Source: Phenylobacterium sp.
Lineage (GTDB): Bacteria; Pseudomonadota; Alphaproteobacteria; Caulobacterales; Caulobacteraceae
Length of the DNA stretch: 64,000 bases
Direction of reading: 5' to 3'
Assembly (NCBI RefSeq): GCF_013822795.1
Contig: NZ_PNLB01000017.1
Span: 1 to 64,000 of the forward strand
Both the position numbers and the translations under genes were made by a program. Numbering within the stretch: the stretch's first letter is position 1; every line of letters begins with the position of its first letter. Shown here piece after piece: positions 8,310 through 17,000 of the stretch. The notes beneath the pieces are model-generated. The model was not told where the DNA came from. It did not search any database and saw nothing but the letters and a program-made list of their open reading frames with translations.

Positions 8310-10904
8310 CTAGAAGTTCACCGCCGCGCCGACCCAGTAGGTGCGGCCGTAATTCGCCCATTCCTGCAGGTAGCGGCGGCCCGGGCCGGTCACTTCCTGA
8401 CGGCCGGTGTTGGACAGGTTCTGGCCTTCGACGAACACCGTGAAGCGGTCGGTGAAACGATAGGACAGGCTGGCGTCGAAGACGTGGCGGCCCTTCCAAT
8501 ACTGGTCGGAGTTCGGGTTGGCGTCGTTGATCGTCTCGAGCTGGCCGCCGATGTAGTTGTGCGACACCCGGGCCTCGAACGGACCGCGCTGGTAGTAGAT
8601 CGACTCGTTCGTGGTGATTTCCGGCTGCTGGAACAGGCCGGTGACCCGCGGACCGGTCGAGGTCAGGAACGTGAACTCGGTGTCGAGCCAGGTGATGTTG
8701 CCGTTGAAGCCGAAGCCGTCGAACGGCGCGGGCAGGAAGGTGAAGGCCTGCTGCACGGCGAACTCGACGCCGCGGATCTTGGCGCTCTCGGCGTTGCGCG
8801 GGGTCGAGACCAGCACGCTCTCGGGGCCACGGCCGACGTCCAGGGTCTCGGTCGAGGACAGGGTGAAGATCTCGTTCTCGATGTCCTTGGTGAACAGCGC
8901 CAGCGAGATCATGCCGTCGGTCGGATAGTATTCGAACGACACGTCGAAGCCGCGGCTCTCACGAGCCTTCAAGCCGGGGTTGCCGCGCGACAGGGTCGGC
9001 TGGCTGCCGTCGAAGTTCAGCCCCTCGGTCGCGGCCAGCGAGCCGTAGTCGGGGCGGCCGATGGTGTTGGTCCAGGCGGCGCGGACGATGACGTCGTCGC
9101 GCGGTTTCCACTCGACGTGCAGGCTGGGCATCCAGTTGCCGTAGGAGCCCGAGTTGCTGACCGGGGTCAGCACCCCGCCGGTGCTGCGCACGGCGTCGGA
9201 CTCGACCTCGGTCTGCTCGAAGCGCACGCCGCCGAGCACGGTGAAGTCACCCCACGAATAGCTGGCTTGGGCGTAGGCGGCGTAGATGTCCTCCTGCACC
9301 TTGTAGTCGCCGGTCGGCGCGGTCGTGGTGGTGGTGAAGCGGCTGCGGTTGGCGTTGAAGAAGTCCATCGCCGCGCCGGCGTCGATGCGCGGCGAGAGCA
9401 GGTAGCGGCCGGCGATCAGCTCGCTCGGGCCGGGCTTGTCGACCTCGGCCAGGGTGTACACGAAGCCCGATCCGGCCCGGTAGTTGACCTGCGTCGAGTT
9501 GAAGTCGCGCTCGGTGGTGCGCAGCAGGCCGCCGAACTTGGCCTTGAGGTTTCCGTCGGCGTTTCCGTCGTCGAAGGCCAGGTCGAAGCGGGCCTGGGCG
9601 GTCGTCTCGTCGGTCTTGGTCAGCGAGTCGCGGTGCTGCTGCAGCACGAAATTGGCCGGGTTGCGAGCCGCCGCGTCGTTGACCGAGGTGAAGACCGGGA
9701 ACAGCGGGTTGGTGGTGTCGTAATTGAAGGCGTAGTTGGCGCCCTGGGCGTCGACGGTGCGGAACTCGACCGAGTGGTTCGGCACTTCGAGGCCCGCTTG
9801 CGAGTAGACGAGATCGCCGCTGGCGGTCCACTGCGGCGCGAAGGTCCACTCAAAGCCGGTGCGCAGCAGCCCGATTTCACGCTTGGTGATCGGCTGGTTG
9901 AGCTGGATCACCTCGCGGCCGCGGGCGAAGTAGCCGCTGGTCGGGGTCTGGTTGGCGACGTTGCCGAGCGGCTCGATGCGGTACTCGATGCGCTCCTCGT
10001 CGTCCTCCATGCGCGAGAACAGACCTGCGGCCTCCCAGCGGAAGGTGTCGGTCGGGCGGTACTCGATCTTGGCGTTCACGCCGCTGCGCTGCTTGGTGTT
10101 GTTGTACCAGAACAGCCGCTGATAGGCCGGCACCTGGATGCCGTTGCCGAGCGGCGAGCCCGAGACAACCGGCGCGCCGGCGGCGGTGTATTCGCGCACC
10201 GACGGGTCCTGGGATTCGACCTGCGGGATGTCGTAGTCGAGTTGCTCGTGCGAGGCGCCGACGACCACGCCCCACTGGTCGGCGTCGCCGAAGGTCGTGC
10301 CGGTGGCGAAGGCCAGGCGGTAGGAGGGCTTGTCGTTGCGCACGTCGCCGCTGCGCTCGTACATGCCATACGAGGCCATGCCGTTGAAGAACGGCCGGCC
10401 GATGTCGAAGGCGCTGCGGGTGGTGACGTTGATCACGCCGCCGATGGCGTTGCCGTCATGCTCGGGCGTGACGGTCTTGATGACTTCCAGCCGGCCGGCC
10501 ATCACCGAGGGGACGATGTCCATCGGCACGGTGCGGCCGCTCTCGTCGACCGAGGCGACCAGCGCGCCGTCGATGGTGGTGCGGTTGTAGGTCGAGCGCA
10601 GGCCGCGGATGACCGGGAAGCGCGGCTCGCCCTGGTCTTCCATCACCGAGATGCCGGGAATGCGGCGCAGGGCGGCGGCGGTGTTGTGGTCGGGCAGCTT
10701 GCCGATGTCGTCGGCGGAGACGACGTCGGCGACGACGAAGGCCTCACGCTTCACTTCGATGGCCTTGCGCTGGGCCTCGCGCTGGCCGGTGACGACGATC
10801 TCGTCGACCGCGGCCGCCTCGTCGTTGGCGAAAGCCGGCGTCGAGAGCGCCGTGCCGGCAAGAAGCAAGGCCAGGCAACCGGAAACACGCGGAACGAAAT
10901 GCAT
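8310..10904 (-). CDS. TonB-dependent receptor
   Basis: An 864-residue outer-membrane receptor from the ATG at 10904, which has a GGGGGG ribosome site; a GTG two codons earlier is less likely. It has a signal peptide ending at PAFA, a TonB box (VDEIVVTGQR), a plug domain (IGKLPDHNTAAALRRIPGI; VIRGLRSTYNRTTIDG; GGVINVTTRS) and a 22-stranded barrel ending in F (YWVGAAVNF). The plug resembles the large Caulobacter-type receptors for sugars or other organic ligands more than siderophore receptors, and no Fur-like box is seen upstream. Upstream gene of a two-gene operon with the propeller protein. Confidence 0.92.
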   Translation of the reverse strand: MHFVPRVSGCLALLLAGTALSTPAFANDEAAAVDEIVVTGQREAQRKAIEVKREAFVVADVVSADDIGKLPDHNTAAALRRIPGISVMEDQGEPRFPVIRGLRSTYNRTTIDGALVASVDESGRTVPMDIVPSVMAGRLEVIKTVTPEHDGNAIGGVINVTTRSAFDIGRPFFNGMASYGMYERSGDVRNDKPSYRLAFATGTTFGDADQWGVVVGASHEQLDYDIPQVESQDPSVREYTAAGAPVVSGSPLGNGIQVPAYQRLFWYNNTKQRSGVNAKIEYRPTDTFRWEAAGLFSRMEDDEERIEYRIEPLGNVANQTPTSGYFARGREVIQLNQPITKREIGLLRTGFEWTFAPQWTASGDLVYSQAGLEVPNHSVEFRTVDAQGANYAFNYDTTNPLFPVFTSVNDAAARNPANFVLQQHRDSLTKTDETTAQARFDLAFDDGNADGNLKAKFGGLLRTTERDFNSTQVNYRAGSGFVYTLAEVDKPGPSELIAGRYLLSPRIDAGAAMDFFNANRSRFTTTTTAPTGDYKVQEDIYAAYAQASYSWGDFTVLGGVRFEQTEVESDAVRSTGGVLTPVSNSGSYGNWMPSLHVEWKPRDDVIVRAAWTNTIGRPDYGSLAATEGLNFDGSQPTLSRGNPGLKARESRGFDVSFEYYPTDGMISLALFTKDIENEIFTLSSTETLDVGRGPESVLVSTPRNAESAKIRGVEFAVQQAFTFLPAPFDGFGFNGNITWLDTEFTFLTSTGPRVTGLFQQPEITTNESIYYQRGPFEARVSHNYIGGQLETINDANPNSDQYWKGRHVFDASLSYRFTDRFTVFVEGQNLSNTGRQEVTGPGRRYLQEWANYGRTYWVGAAVNF

Positions 10905-10980
10905 CTGCACCCCCCAAACTGAAAACGGGCGGAGCAGTAGGGAGGCCGCACGACGGTGCGGTGACAGGCCGATGAACGGA

Positions 10981-11256
10981 TTACGAAACCGGGGCGGTCC
11001 CGCTCAGCAGGTATGCAGCCCCTGCGAGTTGGGCGATCAGGATCGCGTATAGGAGGCCGGCAAAGGGCTGCTTGCGGGTCTTGTGGCGGAACGTCTGCTG
11101 AGCCAGCACGGCGCCGGGACCGCCGCCGATGGCCGCCAGGGTCAGCAGGGTGCGCTCGGGGATTCGCCGGCCGCCGCGCCGGGCGCTGGACTTGTCGAGA
11201 CCCATCGCGGCGAAGGCGACGAGGTTGGCCAGCGCCAGATAGCCAAGGGCGGCCAT
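10981..11256 (-). CDS. DUF1294 membrane protein
   Basis: A 91-residue protein started at the ATG at 11256, which overlaps the stop of the GNAT gene (TGATG). It has two hydrophobic segments (ALGYLALANLVAFAAMG and LYAILIAQLAGAAYLLSG) around the DUF1294 signature DK-SARRGGRRIPERTLLTLAAIGGGPGA and QQTFRHKTRKQPF. Function unknown; many family members are fused to cold-shock domains, but this one is not. Last gene of the coupled dsbB-coq7-GNAT-DUF1294 operon. Confidence 0.85.
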   Translation of the reverse strand: MAALGYLALANLVAFAAMGLDKSSARRGGRRIPERTLLTLAAIGGGPGAVLAQQTFRHKTRKQPFAGLLYAILIAQLAGAAYLLSGTAPVS

Positions 11257-11900
11257 CACTCGGGCGGCCGCGCCTCGCGCCACATGGCCCACATCTCCGG
11301 CGCGTCGGGCCTGGCCTTCAGCACCTCGACGACCTCGAAACCATAGCGGCGGTAGAGCGGCACATTGGCGGGGCTGGAGCTTTCGAGATAGGCGGGCAGG
11401 CCCTTGGCGTCGACGCGGGCCAGGCCGGCGGCCAGCATCCGCGAGCCGACCCCCAGGCCCTGGGCTTCTGGCCGCACTCCGAGGAACCAGAGATAGGCGT
11501 GGGGCGGGGTCTTGGGGTGGTGGGCGTCCATCATCCGGCGCATGGCCGACATCCGCGACAGCCGCGAGAAACCGGTTGCGCCGAGGATCCGGGGCAGAGC
11601 GCGCAGCTCCTGCAGGAACGGCGTCGGACCAAGGCTCTCGGACGGCAACCAGATCGAGGCCGCGCCGCCGCCGGCTGGGCGAAACACCTCGCCGTCGGTC
11701 ACGCCCATGGCGATCAGCAGTTGGAACAGCTTCAGCCGCGCCGAGTCGTGCCGGGCGTCGGCGCGCAGGAACCAGTTGAAGACCGGATCGGTGGAGAAGG
11801 CGGCGGAGAGATCCTGGGCGACGGCGCCGATGTCGGCCATGCCGGCCGCGACCGGGGCCTCGGCCCCCCTGCGCAGGTCCAGGATCTCCGCTTCGGTCAT
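11256..11900 (-). CDS. GNAT family N-acetyltransferase
   Basis: A 214-residue GNAT protein. The acetyl-CoA-binding region is FLGVRPEAQGLGVGSRML (Q/RxxGxG/A motif), followed by AYLESSSPANVPLYRRYGFEVVEV, the usual C-terminal GNAT strand and helix. The N-terminal half (AFSTDPVFNWFLRADAR) resembles GNATs related to antibiotic or small-molecule acetylation, but the acceptor is unknown. It starts with ATG overlapping the coq7 stop (ATGA), so translation is coupled. Confidence 0.85.
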   Translation of the reverse strand: MTEAEILDLRRGAEAPVAAGMADIGAVAQDLSAAFSTDPVFNWFLRADARHDSARLKLFQLLIAMGVTDGEVFRPAGGGAASIWLPSESLGPTPFLQELRALPRILGATGFSRLSRMSAMRRMMDAHHPKTPPHAYLWFLGVRPEAQGLGVGSRMLAAGLARVDAKGLPAYLESSSPANVPLYRRYGFEVVEVLKARPDAPEMWAMWREARPPE

Positions 11901-12460
11901 AGCTTCTCGCTGATCTTGATGGCCGTGCGGCAGCCGGCGCGGATCACGGCGGCCAGCAGCGGATAGCCCGGGGCTTCGCGCGCGCCTTCTTCGAGGGCGT
12001 GGTCGCGGTGGGCGATTTCTTCGTCGCGGAACTTGGTCAGTTCGGCGGCGAGTTCGGGCTCTCGGGTTTCCAGCTCGGCGATCTGCGCGGCGTAGTGGCG
12101 CTCGATGACGTCCTCGACCGCCTCGGTGCAGGCATGGGCCGCCTTCTCGCCCAGCAGAGCGGTGCCGGCCCCCAGGGCGAAGCCGGCCACCCGCCAGAGC
12201 GGGGCCATGGCGGTCGGGCGGACCTTGTGTTCGTTCAGCAGCTTGTCGAAGCGCTGGAGGTGGTCGGCTTCGTCCTTCTCCATCTCGGCGAGTTGACCGG
12301 AGATGCGCTCACGGCCCTTGCCGGCGCGCAGCACGGCCAACTGGCCGCGATAGATGTGCACCGCGCCCAGTTCGCCGGCGTGGTCGACGCGCAGGATCTC
12401 CGCCAGGCGGCCGCTCATGGCGCCGACGCCGGGGCGCGGGGGGATCGGCTTGTCGCTCAT
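11897..12460 (-). CDS. coq7: Demethoxyubiquinone hydroxylase (COQ7 family)
   Basis: A 187-residue di-iron hydroxylase of the COQ7/CAT5 family, which adds the C6 hydroxyl in ubiquinone synthesis at the inner membrane. The Glu/His iron ligands are visible in RVDHAGELGAVHIYRGQ, EMEKDEADHLQRF, EAVEDVIERHY and DEEIAHRDHALEEGA. The two-repeat helical architecture and length match bacterial COQ7 rather than UbiF. The ATG at 12460 overlaps the dsbB stop (ATGA). Finding coq7 rather than the flavin enzyme UbiF fits an alphaproteobacterium. Confidence 0.93.
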   Translation of the reverse strand: MSDKPIPPRPGVGAMSGRLAEILRVDHAGELGAVHIYRGQLAVLRAGKGRERISGQLAEMEKDEADHLQRFDKLLNEHKVRPTAMAPLWRVAGFALGAGTALLGEKAAHACTEAVEDVIERHYAAQIAELETREPELAAELTKFRDEEIAHRDHALEEGAREAPGYPLLAAVIRAGCRTAIKISEKL

Positions 12461-12975
12461 GACAGCTTCCTTCTCTCGTGACGCACGGCCAGCAGGCTGA
12501 GCACGGTCAGGCCCAACGAGGCCAGAGCGTTCCAGCCGGCCATCGACAGGCCCAGGAACACCCAGGCGGCCTTGTCGCAGGCCGGTGGGGCGATCTTGGC
12601 GCCGCCCAGCAGGTCGGCCATCTGGCCGGCGCTGACCCCGCCGCCGCCGCCCGAGCAGGCGGTCGGGCCGGGCCACCACTTCCACTCGACCCCGGAATGA
12701 TAGACGGCCAGGCCGACGCCGAAGGCGAACACCGCCGCCAGGGCGGCGTCGAAGGCCCAGCGCCAGCGCGCGCCGGCGCGCATCCGGGTGACCAGCATGC
12801 CGGCCAGGGCCAGGCCCGCGGCGACCCAATAGACCTCACGGGCGCGCAGGCAGAGCGCGCACGGGGCCAGGCCGCCGAAGGTCTCGAAGGCGTGGGCGAT
12901 GGCCAGCATCGCCAGCGAGGCGACCAGCGCGGTCAGCCGCCAGCGCTCGAGGAAGGGTTTAAGCAACGCGCGCAT
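12457..12975 (-). CDS. dsbB: Disulfide bond formation protein B
   Basis: A 172-residue inner-membrane protein with four hydrophobic helices. The first periplasmic cysteine pair is C39 and C42 (PCALC) and the second is C117 and C143 (TACSGG, PPACDK), the arrangement by which DsbB reoxidises DsbA and passes electrons to ubiquinone. It is first in an operon whose second gene makes ubiquinone, which is functionally consistent. The segment between the second pair is glycine-rich. Confidence 0.9.
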   Translation of the reverse strand: MRALLKPFLERWRLTALVASLAMLAIAHAFETFGGLAPCALCLRAREVYWVAAGLALAGMLVTRMRAGARWRWAFDAALAAVFAFGVGLAVYHSGVEWKWWPGPTACSGGGGGVSAGQMADLLGGAKIAPPACDKAAWVFLGLSMAGWNALASLGLTVLSLLAVRHERRKLS

Positions 12976-13015
12976 CGGCGGGATAAGACCTCAAAAGCTT
13001 CACCGCCCCAAGCGA

Positions 13016-13594
13016 TCAGATGAGCACCTTCAGCACGACGATCAAGCCGACCAGGGCGATCAGGCCCAGCGTGCCGTAGAGGGCCATGCGCTTCTCGAAC
13101 TCGGCCAGCATGGCCGGGCCGAAGTACTTGAGGATCGCAGCGACCGCGAAGAACCGCAGGCCGCGGGTCAGGATCGAGGCCCAGATGAAGGTGACCAGCG
13201 AGAACTGCGCCAGACCCGCGGTGATGGTCACCAGCTTGTAGGGGATCGGGGTCGCGCCCTTGATCAGGATCACCCACAGGCCCCAGTCGGCGAACCACTT
13301 CTCGAACGCGGCCTTGCCGTCCGGGTGGCCCATCAGGTTCAGCAGCCACATGCCGACTGGCTCGAGATAGAAGCCGATGGCGTAGCCGAGCAGGCCGCCC
13401 ACCACCGAGGCGGCGGTGCAGATCCCGGCATAGACGAAGGCGCGATCGGGCCGCGCCAGCACCATCGGCGCCAGCATCACGTCCGGCGGGATCGGGAAGA
13501 ACGAGCTCTCGGCGAAGGAGACGACCGCCAGGCCCGCGGGGGCGTGACGCGAACCGGCCAAGCCCATGACCCAGTCATACAATTTGCGAAACAT
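13016..13594 (-). CDS. DedA/VTT-family membrane protein (YqaA-like)
   Basis: A 192-residue membrane protein from the ATG at 13594. It shows the VTT/DedA signature: ESSFFPIPPDVMLAPMVLARP, then a glycine-rich GGLLGYAIGFYLE helix, then ILIKGATPIPYKLVTITAGLAQFSLVTFI with the reentrant-loop G-x-P and basic residue, and a final C-terminal helix. Family members scramble or flip lipids and help hold the proton gradient. The specific substrate here is unknown. Monocistronic, downstream of the dsbB promoter side by about 40 bases. Confidence 0.85.
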   Translation of the reverse strand: MFRKLYDWVMGLAGSRHAPAGLAVVSFAESSFFPIPPDVMLAPMVLARPDRAFVYAGICTAASVVGGLLGYAIGFYLEPVGMWLLNLMGHPDGKAAFEKWFADWGLWVILIKGATPIPYKLVTITAGLAQFSLVTFIWASILTRGLRFFAVAAILKYFGPAMLAEFEKRMALYGTLGLIALVGLIVVLKVLI

Positions 13595-13729
13595 GCTGAT
13601 CCGGCCCGACGTTCGTAGCCTTGCTAGCAGGCCGATGGGCGCTTGTCTCGGCCGGCGCGCTCGGGCAATTCCTCCTCCTGACATCGCCCCGCCGCGACAT
13701 GTCTTTCCCGTACCCGCCAAGGAGGGACC

Positions 13730-14776
13730 ATGCGCGTCCTCACTCTCGCCGCCGCGATCGCAGCCCTGATGACCAGCCACGCCCAAGCCGCACCGCAACC
13801 CGCGCCAAAGTGGGCGATCGTCGTGCATGGCGGCGCCGGGGTGATCGAGCGCAGCCAGCTGACGCCCGAGCAGGAGAAGGCCTATCGCGCCGCGATGACC
13901 AAGGTCACCGAGGTTGGCGCCAAGGTGTTGAAGGACGGCGGCAGCGCCATGGACGCGATCGAGGCGACCATCCACCTCCTGGAGGACGACCCGCTGTTCA
14001 ACGCCGGCCGCGGGGCGGTGTTCACCGCAGAGGGCCGCAACGAACTCGACGCGGCGATGATGGACGGCAAGACCCTGCGGGCCGGGGCGGTCGCCGGCGT
14101 GACCCGCACCCGCCATCCGATCTCGCTGGCCCGCGCGGTGATGGAGAAGTCGCCGCACGTGATGATGATCGGGTCCGGCGCCGACGCCTTCTCCAAGACG
14201 CAGGGCCTGGAGCAGGTCGACCCCAGTTACTTCTTCACCGAGCGCCGCTGGAAGAGCCTGGAGAGCTTCCTCAAGGCCAACAACCTGCCGATCCCGCCCA
14301 AGCCGACGGGCGGCGCGCCCGATCCGGCCCAAGGCCTGGCCCACGATGAGGGCAAGAAGGGCACGGTCGGCGTCGTCGCCCTCGACAGCCACGGCAACGT
14401 CGCGGCCGGGACCTCCACCGGCGGCACCACCGGCAAGCGCTGGGGCCGGGTGGGCGATGCGCCGATCATCGGCGCGGGCACCTACGCCGCCAACCAGTCA
14501 TGCGCGGTCTCGGCGACCGGCACAGGCGAGTACTTCATCCGTCTGACGGTGGCCCGCGACGTCTGCGCCCTGGTCGAGTTGAAGGGCATGAGCCTGCAGG
14601 CCGCCGCCGACGAGGTGGTCCAGAAGAAGCTCACCGCCCTGGGCGGCGACGGCGGGGTCATCGCCGTGGCCCCCGACGGCCAGATCGCCTGGAGCTTCAA
14701 CACCTCGGGCATGTACCGGGCCAGCGCCGCCGACGGTCGCCCGCTGACGGTGGGCATCTACAAGGACGAGCCTTAA
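13730..14776 (+). CDS. Isoaspartyl peptidase / L-asparaginase, plant type
   Basis: A 348-residue N-terminal-nucleophile hydrolase. It has a signal peptide (to about SHAQA) and then AIVVHGGAGVI, the conserved opening of IaaA-like enzymes. The autocleavage and catalytic threonine is T212 in KKGTVGVVALD, followed by STGGTTGKRWGRVGDAPIIGAGTYA, the substrate pocket. The precursor is expected to split into alpha and beta chains before T212. It removes isoaspartyl N-termini or deaminates asparagine, probably in the periplasm because of the signal peptide. A ribosome site AAGGAGGG lies just upstream. Confidence 0.9.
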   Translation: MRVLTLAAAIAALMTSHAQAAPQPAPKWAIVVHGGAGVIERSQLTPEQEKAYRAAMTKVTEVGAKVLKDGGSAMDAIEATIHLLEDDPLFNAGRGAVFTAEGRNELDAAMMDGKTLRAGAVAGVTRTRHPISLARAVMEKSPHVMMIGSGADAFSKTQGLEQVDPSYFFTERRWKSLESFLKANNLPIPPKPTGGAPDPAQGLAHDEGKKGTVGVVALDSHGNVAAGTSTGGTTGKRWGRVGDAPIIGAGTYAANQSCAVSATGTGEYFIRLTVARDVCALVELKGMSLQAAADEVVQKKLTALGGDGGVIAVAPDGQIAWSFNTSGMYRASAADGRPLTVGIYKDEP

Positions 14777-14785
14777 GTTAGGGCC

Positions 14786-15061
14786 ATGGCCCATATCGAT
14801 CCGCAACTCGACCTGACCGAAGCCGCCGAAGAGGAAATGGAGCGCGCCTGCTCGTTGGGCCGGCGCGACATGGCCGCCTGCACGCCCTGGGGCGACACCT
14901 ATGAGGGCTATACCCCGGCTGGTCGCGAGGTGAGCTTTGAGCGCAATTATTTGTGGGTCGGCGAGCCGGGCGGAGACATCTGCGTCGAGGTCGTGGTCTA
15001 CTTCCCCGAAGCCTACGAAAGCGGCGTGCGCGTGACACGTACGGTGGGCCGGGAGGAATGA
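14786..15061 (+). CDS. Conserved small protein, unknown function
   Basis: A 91-residue acidic soluble protein (AHIDPQLDLTEAAEEEME; CTPWGDTYEGYTPAGREV; CVEVVVYFPEAYESGVRV). No family recognised. It begins 9 bases after the peptidase stop and its own stop abuts the start of the FAH-family gene (TGA then ATG), so it is part of a tight four-gene run. The coupling and its third-position GC support it being real. Confidence 0.65.
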   Translation: MAHIDPQLDLTEAAEEEMERACSLGRRDMAACTPWGDTYEGYTPAGREVSFERNYLWVGEPGGDICVEVVVYFPEAYESGVRVTRTVGREE

Positions 15062-16069
15062 ATGAAGCTCGCCTCTCTGAAGGGGGGACGTGACGGCCGT
15101 CTGGTCGTCGTCTCGCAGGACCTTGCCTGGTGCGCCGACGCCAGCGCCATCGCGCCGACATTGCAGGCCGCTCTCGACAGTTGGGAGATCGCCGAGCCGC
15201 TGCTACGCGGCCTGGCCGAGAGCCTTGAGCACGGCTCGGTTCCCAGGGAACGCTTTCACGAGCACGAGGCGGCCAGTCCGCTGCCGCGGGCCTATCAGTG
15301 GGCCGACGGCTCGGCCTATGTGAACCACGTGGCCCTGGTGCGCAAAGCTCGCGCCGCCGATATGCCCGACAGCTTCTGGACCGACCCACTGATGTACCAG
15401 GGCGGCTCCGACGGCTTCCTCGGGCCGCGCGATCCTATCCCGCTCGCCGATGAGGCCTGGGGCTGCGACATGGAGGGCGAGATCGCGGTCGTCGTCGGCG
15501 ACGTGCCGTTGGCCGCGAGCCGCGAGCAGGCGCTGGCCGCCATCCGGCTGGTGATGCTCTGCAACGACGTCTCGCTGCGCAACCTGATCCCGGGCGAGAT
15601 CGGCAAGGGCTTCGGATTCTTCCAGTCCAAGCCAGCCTCGGCGTTCTCGCCGGTGGCGGTGACGCCAGACGCGCTGGGCGAGGCCTGGAAGGACGGCAAG
15701 CTGCACGGCGTCTTGGAGGTCGAGCTGAACGGTGCGCCGCTGGGCTGCGCGGACGCCGGCGTCGACATGACCTTCGATTTCGGGACGCTGGTCGCCCATG
15801 CGGCCAGGACGCGGGCGCTGGGCGCCGGCACGATCATCGGCTCCGGCACGGTGTCGAATCGCGGCCCGGACGGCGGTCCAGGAAAAACGATCGCCGAGGG
15901 CGGAGTCGGCTACTCCTGCCTAGCCGAGTTGCGGACCGTGGAAACGCTCGCCCAAGGCGGCCCCAAGACGCCGTTCATGAAGCCCGGAGACGTCGTGCGC
16001 ATTGAGATGCGCGACGGGCGGCGGCATTCCATCTTTGGAGCGATCGAACAGCGCGTGGGGGTGTCATGA
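15062..16069 (+). CDS. Fumarylacetoacetate hydrolase family protein
   Basis: A 335-residue FAH-family enzyme. The metal-binding acidic set is D136, E138 and E140 in GCDMEGEIAVVVGD, and the catalytic loop continues in MLCNDVSLRN and GKGFGFFQSKPASAFSP. A GSGTVSNRG segment and the C-terminal MKPGDVVRIEM strand are also typical. The N-terminal domain of about 75 residues makes it close to true fumarylacetoacetases that finish tyrosine breakdown, but maleylacetoacetate isomerase and homogentisate genes are not adjacent, so the substrate is uncertain. A MarR regulator is coupled downstream (ATGA). Confidence 0.85.
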   Translation: MKLASLKGGRDGRLVVVSQDLAWCADASAIAPTLQAALDSWEIAEPLLRGLAESLEHGSVPRERFHEHEAASPLPRAYQWADGSAYVNHVALVRKARAADMPDSFWTDPLMYQGGSDGFLGPRDPIPLADEAWGCDMEGEIAVVVGDVPLAASREQALAAIRLVMLCNDVSLRNLIPGEIGKGFGFFQSKPASAFSPVAVTPDALGEAWKDGKLHGVLEVELNGAPLGCADAGVDMTFDFGTLVAHAARTRALGAGTIIGSGTVSNRGPDGGPGKTIAEGGVGYSCLAELRTVETLAQGGPKTPFMKPGDVVRIEMRDGRRHSIFGAIEQRVGVS

Positions 16070-16587
16070 CCGGACCATCCCATATCGTCCACGACGACCA
16101 GGGCGCCGCGTCCCTGCAACTGGACGCCTATCTGCCCTACCGGCTGTCGGTCGCCTCGAACGCGGTCAGCGGCCTGATCGCTCGGGCCTATGAGGACCGC
16201 TTCGCGCTCAGCGTGCCGCAGTGGCGGCTGATCTGCGTGCTGGCCGAGGACGATGGCCAGACCCAGCGCGAGATCGTCGCGCGCACGGTGATGGACAAGG
16301 TGACCGTCAGCCGTGCGGCCCGCGGCCTGACCGCCCGGCGGCTGATCGTTCGGTCCGAAAACCGGGCCGATGGGCGCTCGCACGTGCTGACCCTGACCGA
16401 GGAGGGGCGACGGCTGCATGCGGAGATCGCGCCGCTGGCGCTGGCCTACGAGGCGGCGCTGATCTGCGGCTTGGCGCCGGCCGAGGTCGCCCAGCTCAAG
16501 CGGCTGCTGATCCGTCTGCAGCACGCGGCCGGCGCCTTGGCCGGCGGCGCAGCGCCGCTGGCCGATCCCGGGCTGGCCGCGCGCTAG
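16066..16587 (+). CDS. MarR family transcriptional regulator
   Basis: A 173-residue winged-helix regulator. The recognition region is QREIVARTVMDKVTVSRAARGLTARRLIVR, and the wing is SENRADGRSHVLTLTEEGRRL. The flanking helices (YLPYRLSVASNAVSGLIARAY) form the dimer interface. It overlaps the FAH gene stop (ATGA) and probably controls the same operon in response to an aromatic acid or its CoA thioester, as is common for the HpaR/BadR-type branch. It ends two bases before the convergent small gene. Confidence 0.87.
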   Translation: MTGPSHIVHDDQGAASLQLDAYLPYRLSVASNAVSGLIARAYEDRFALSVPQWRLICVLAEDDGQTQREIVARTVMDKVTVSRAARGLTARRLIVRSENRADGRSHVLTLTEEGRRLHAEIAPLALAYEAALICGLAPAEVAQLKRLLIRLQHAAGALAGGAAPLADPGLAAR

Positions 16588-16588
16588 C

Positions 16589-16897
16589 TCAGTGCGCGGT
16601 GGCGGCCTTCAGGCCCCAACGGTGCGAGCCTTCGCCGAAGCGCAGGTGGAAGCCGTAGAGCGCGCGGCGCGCCTCGTCGCGCCAGATCTCCTCGAACGAG
16701 ACGATCACGGCGCTTTCGAAATCTTCCGGGATGTTCTTCACATCGACCCCGACTTCGCGCGCGACGTTGGCGATCACGTCGCGACGGTGGGCTTCGCCAC
16801 CGAAGTACAGAAGGGTCTCGCGGATACGCTCGACGAGATGATCGCTCGTCGGACGCTTGGCGGCCTTGCGGCGCATTTGCTTGAGAGTTTGGTCCAT
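16589..16897 (-). CDS. Conserved small protein, unknown function
   Basis: A 102-residue protein from the ATG at 16897; a GTG 12 bases upstream is also open. The N-terminal third is basic (KQMRRKAAKRPTSDHLVERI) and the centre could form a winged helix (RIRETLLYFGGEAHRRDVIANVAREVGV). The tail (YGFHLRFGEGSHRWGL) is aromatic. I do not recognise a named family; the style is of a lineage-specific nucleoid or regulatory protein. It converges with the MarR gene. Confidence 0.65.
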   Translation of the reverse strand: MDQTLKQMRRKAAKRPTSDHLVERIRETLLYFGGEAHRRDVIANVAREVGVDVKNIPEDFESAVIVSFEEIWRDEARRALYGFHLRFGEGSHRWGLKAATAH

Positions 16898-16980
16898 TCT
16901 AGTCCCCACCCGATGATGGAAAGCTAGAACCGCCGGTTTATCGGAGGGTTAATTCGGGTGATTAATATCGCCTTCAGGTT

Positions 16981-17000
16981 GAGGGGGCGTCAGCCCCCTC
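16981..17000. terminator. Hairpin at the end of feoB
   Basis: A perfect 8-bp stem (GAGGGGGC with GCCCCCTC) around a 4-base loop overlaps the feoB stop codon, which lies at the loop. No clear T-run follows, so it may be a weak or Rho-assisted terminator for feoAB or an mRNA 3'-end stabiliser. Confidence 0.45.

Noticed and set aside
8286..10922. An 878-codon plus-strand frame opposite the TonB receptor
   Set aside because: It is an antisense shadow: the minus strand encodes a complete TonB receptor with signal peptide, plug and barrel. The plus frame is Gly/Ala/Arg/Val repeats without domains, a by-product of high third-position GC.
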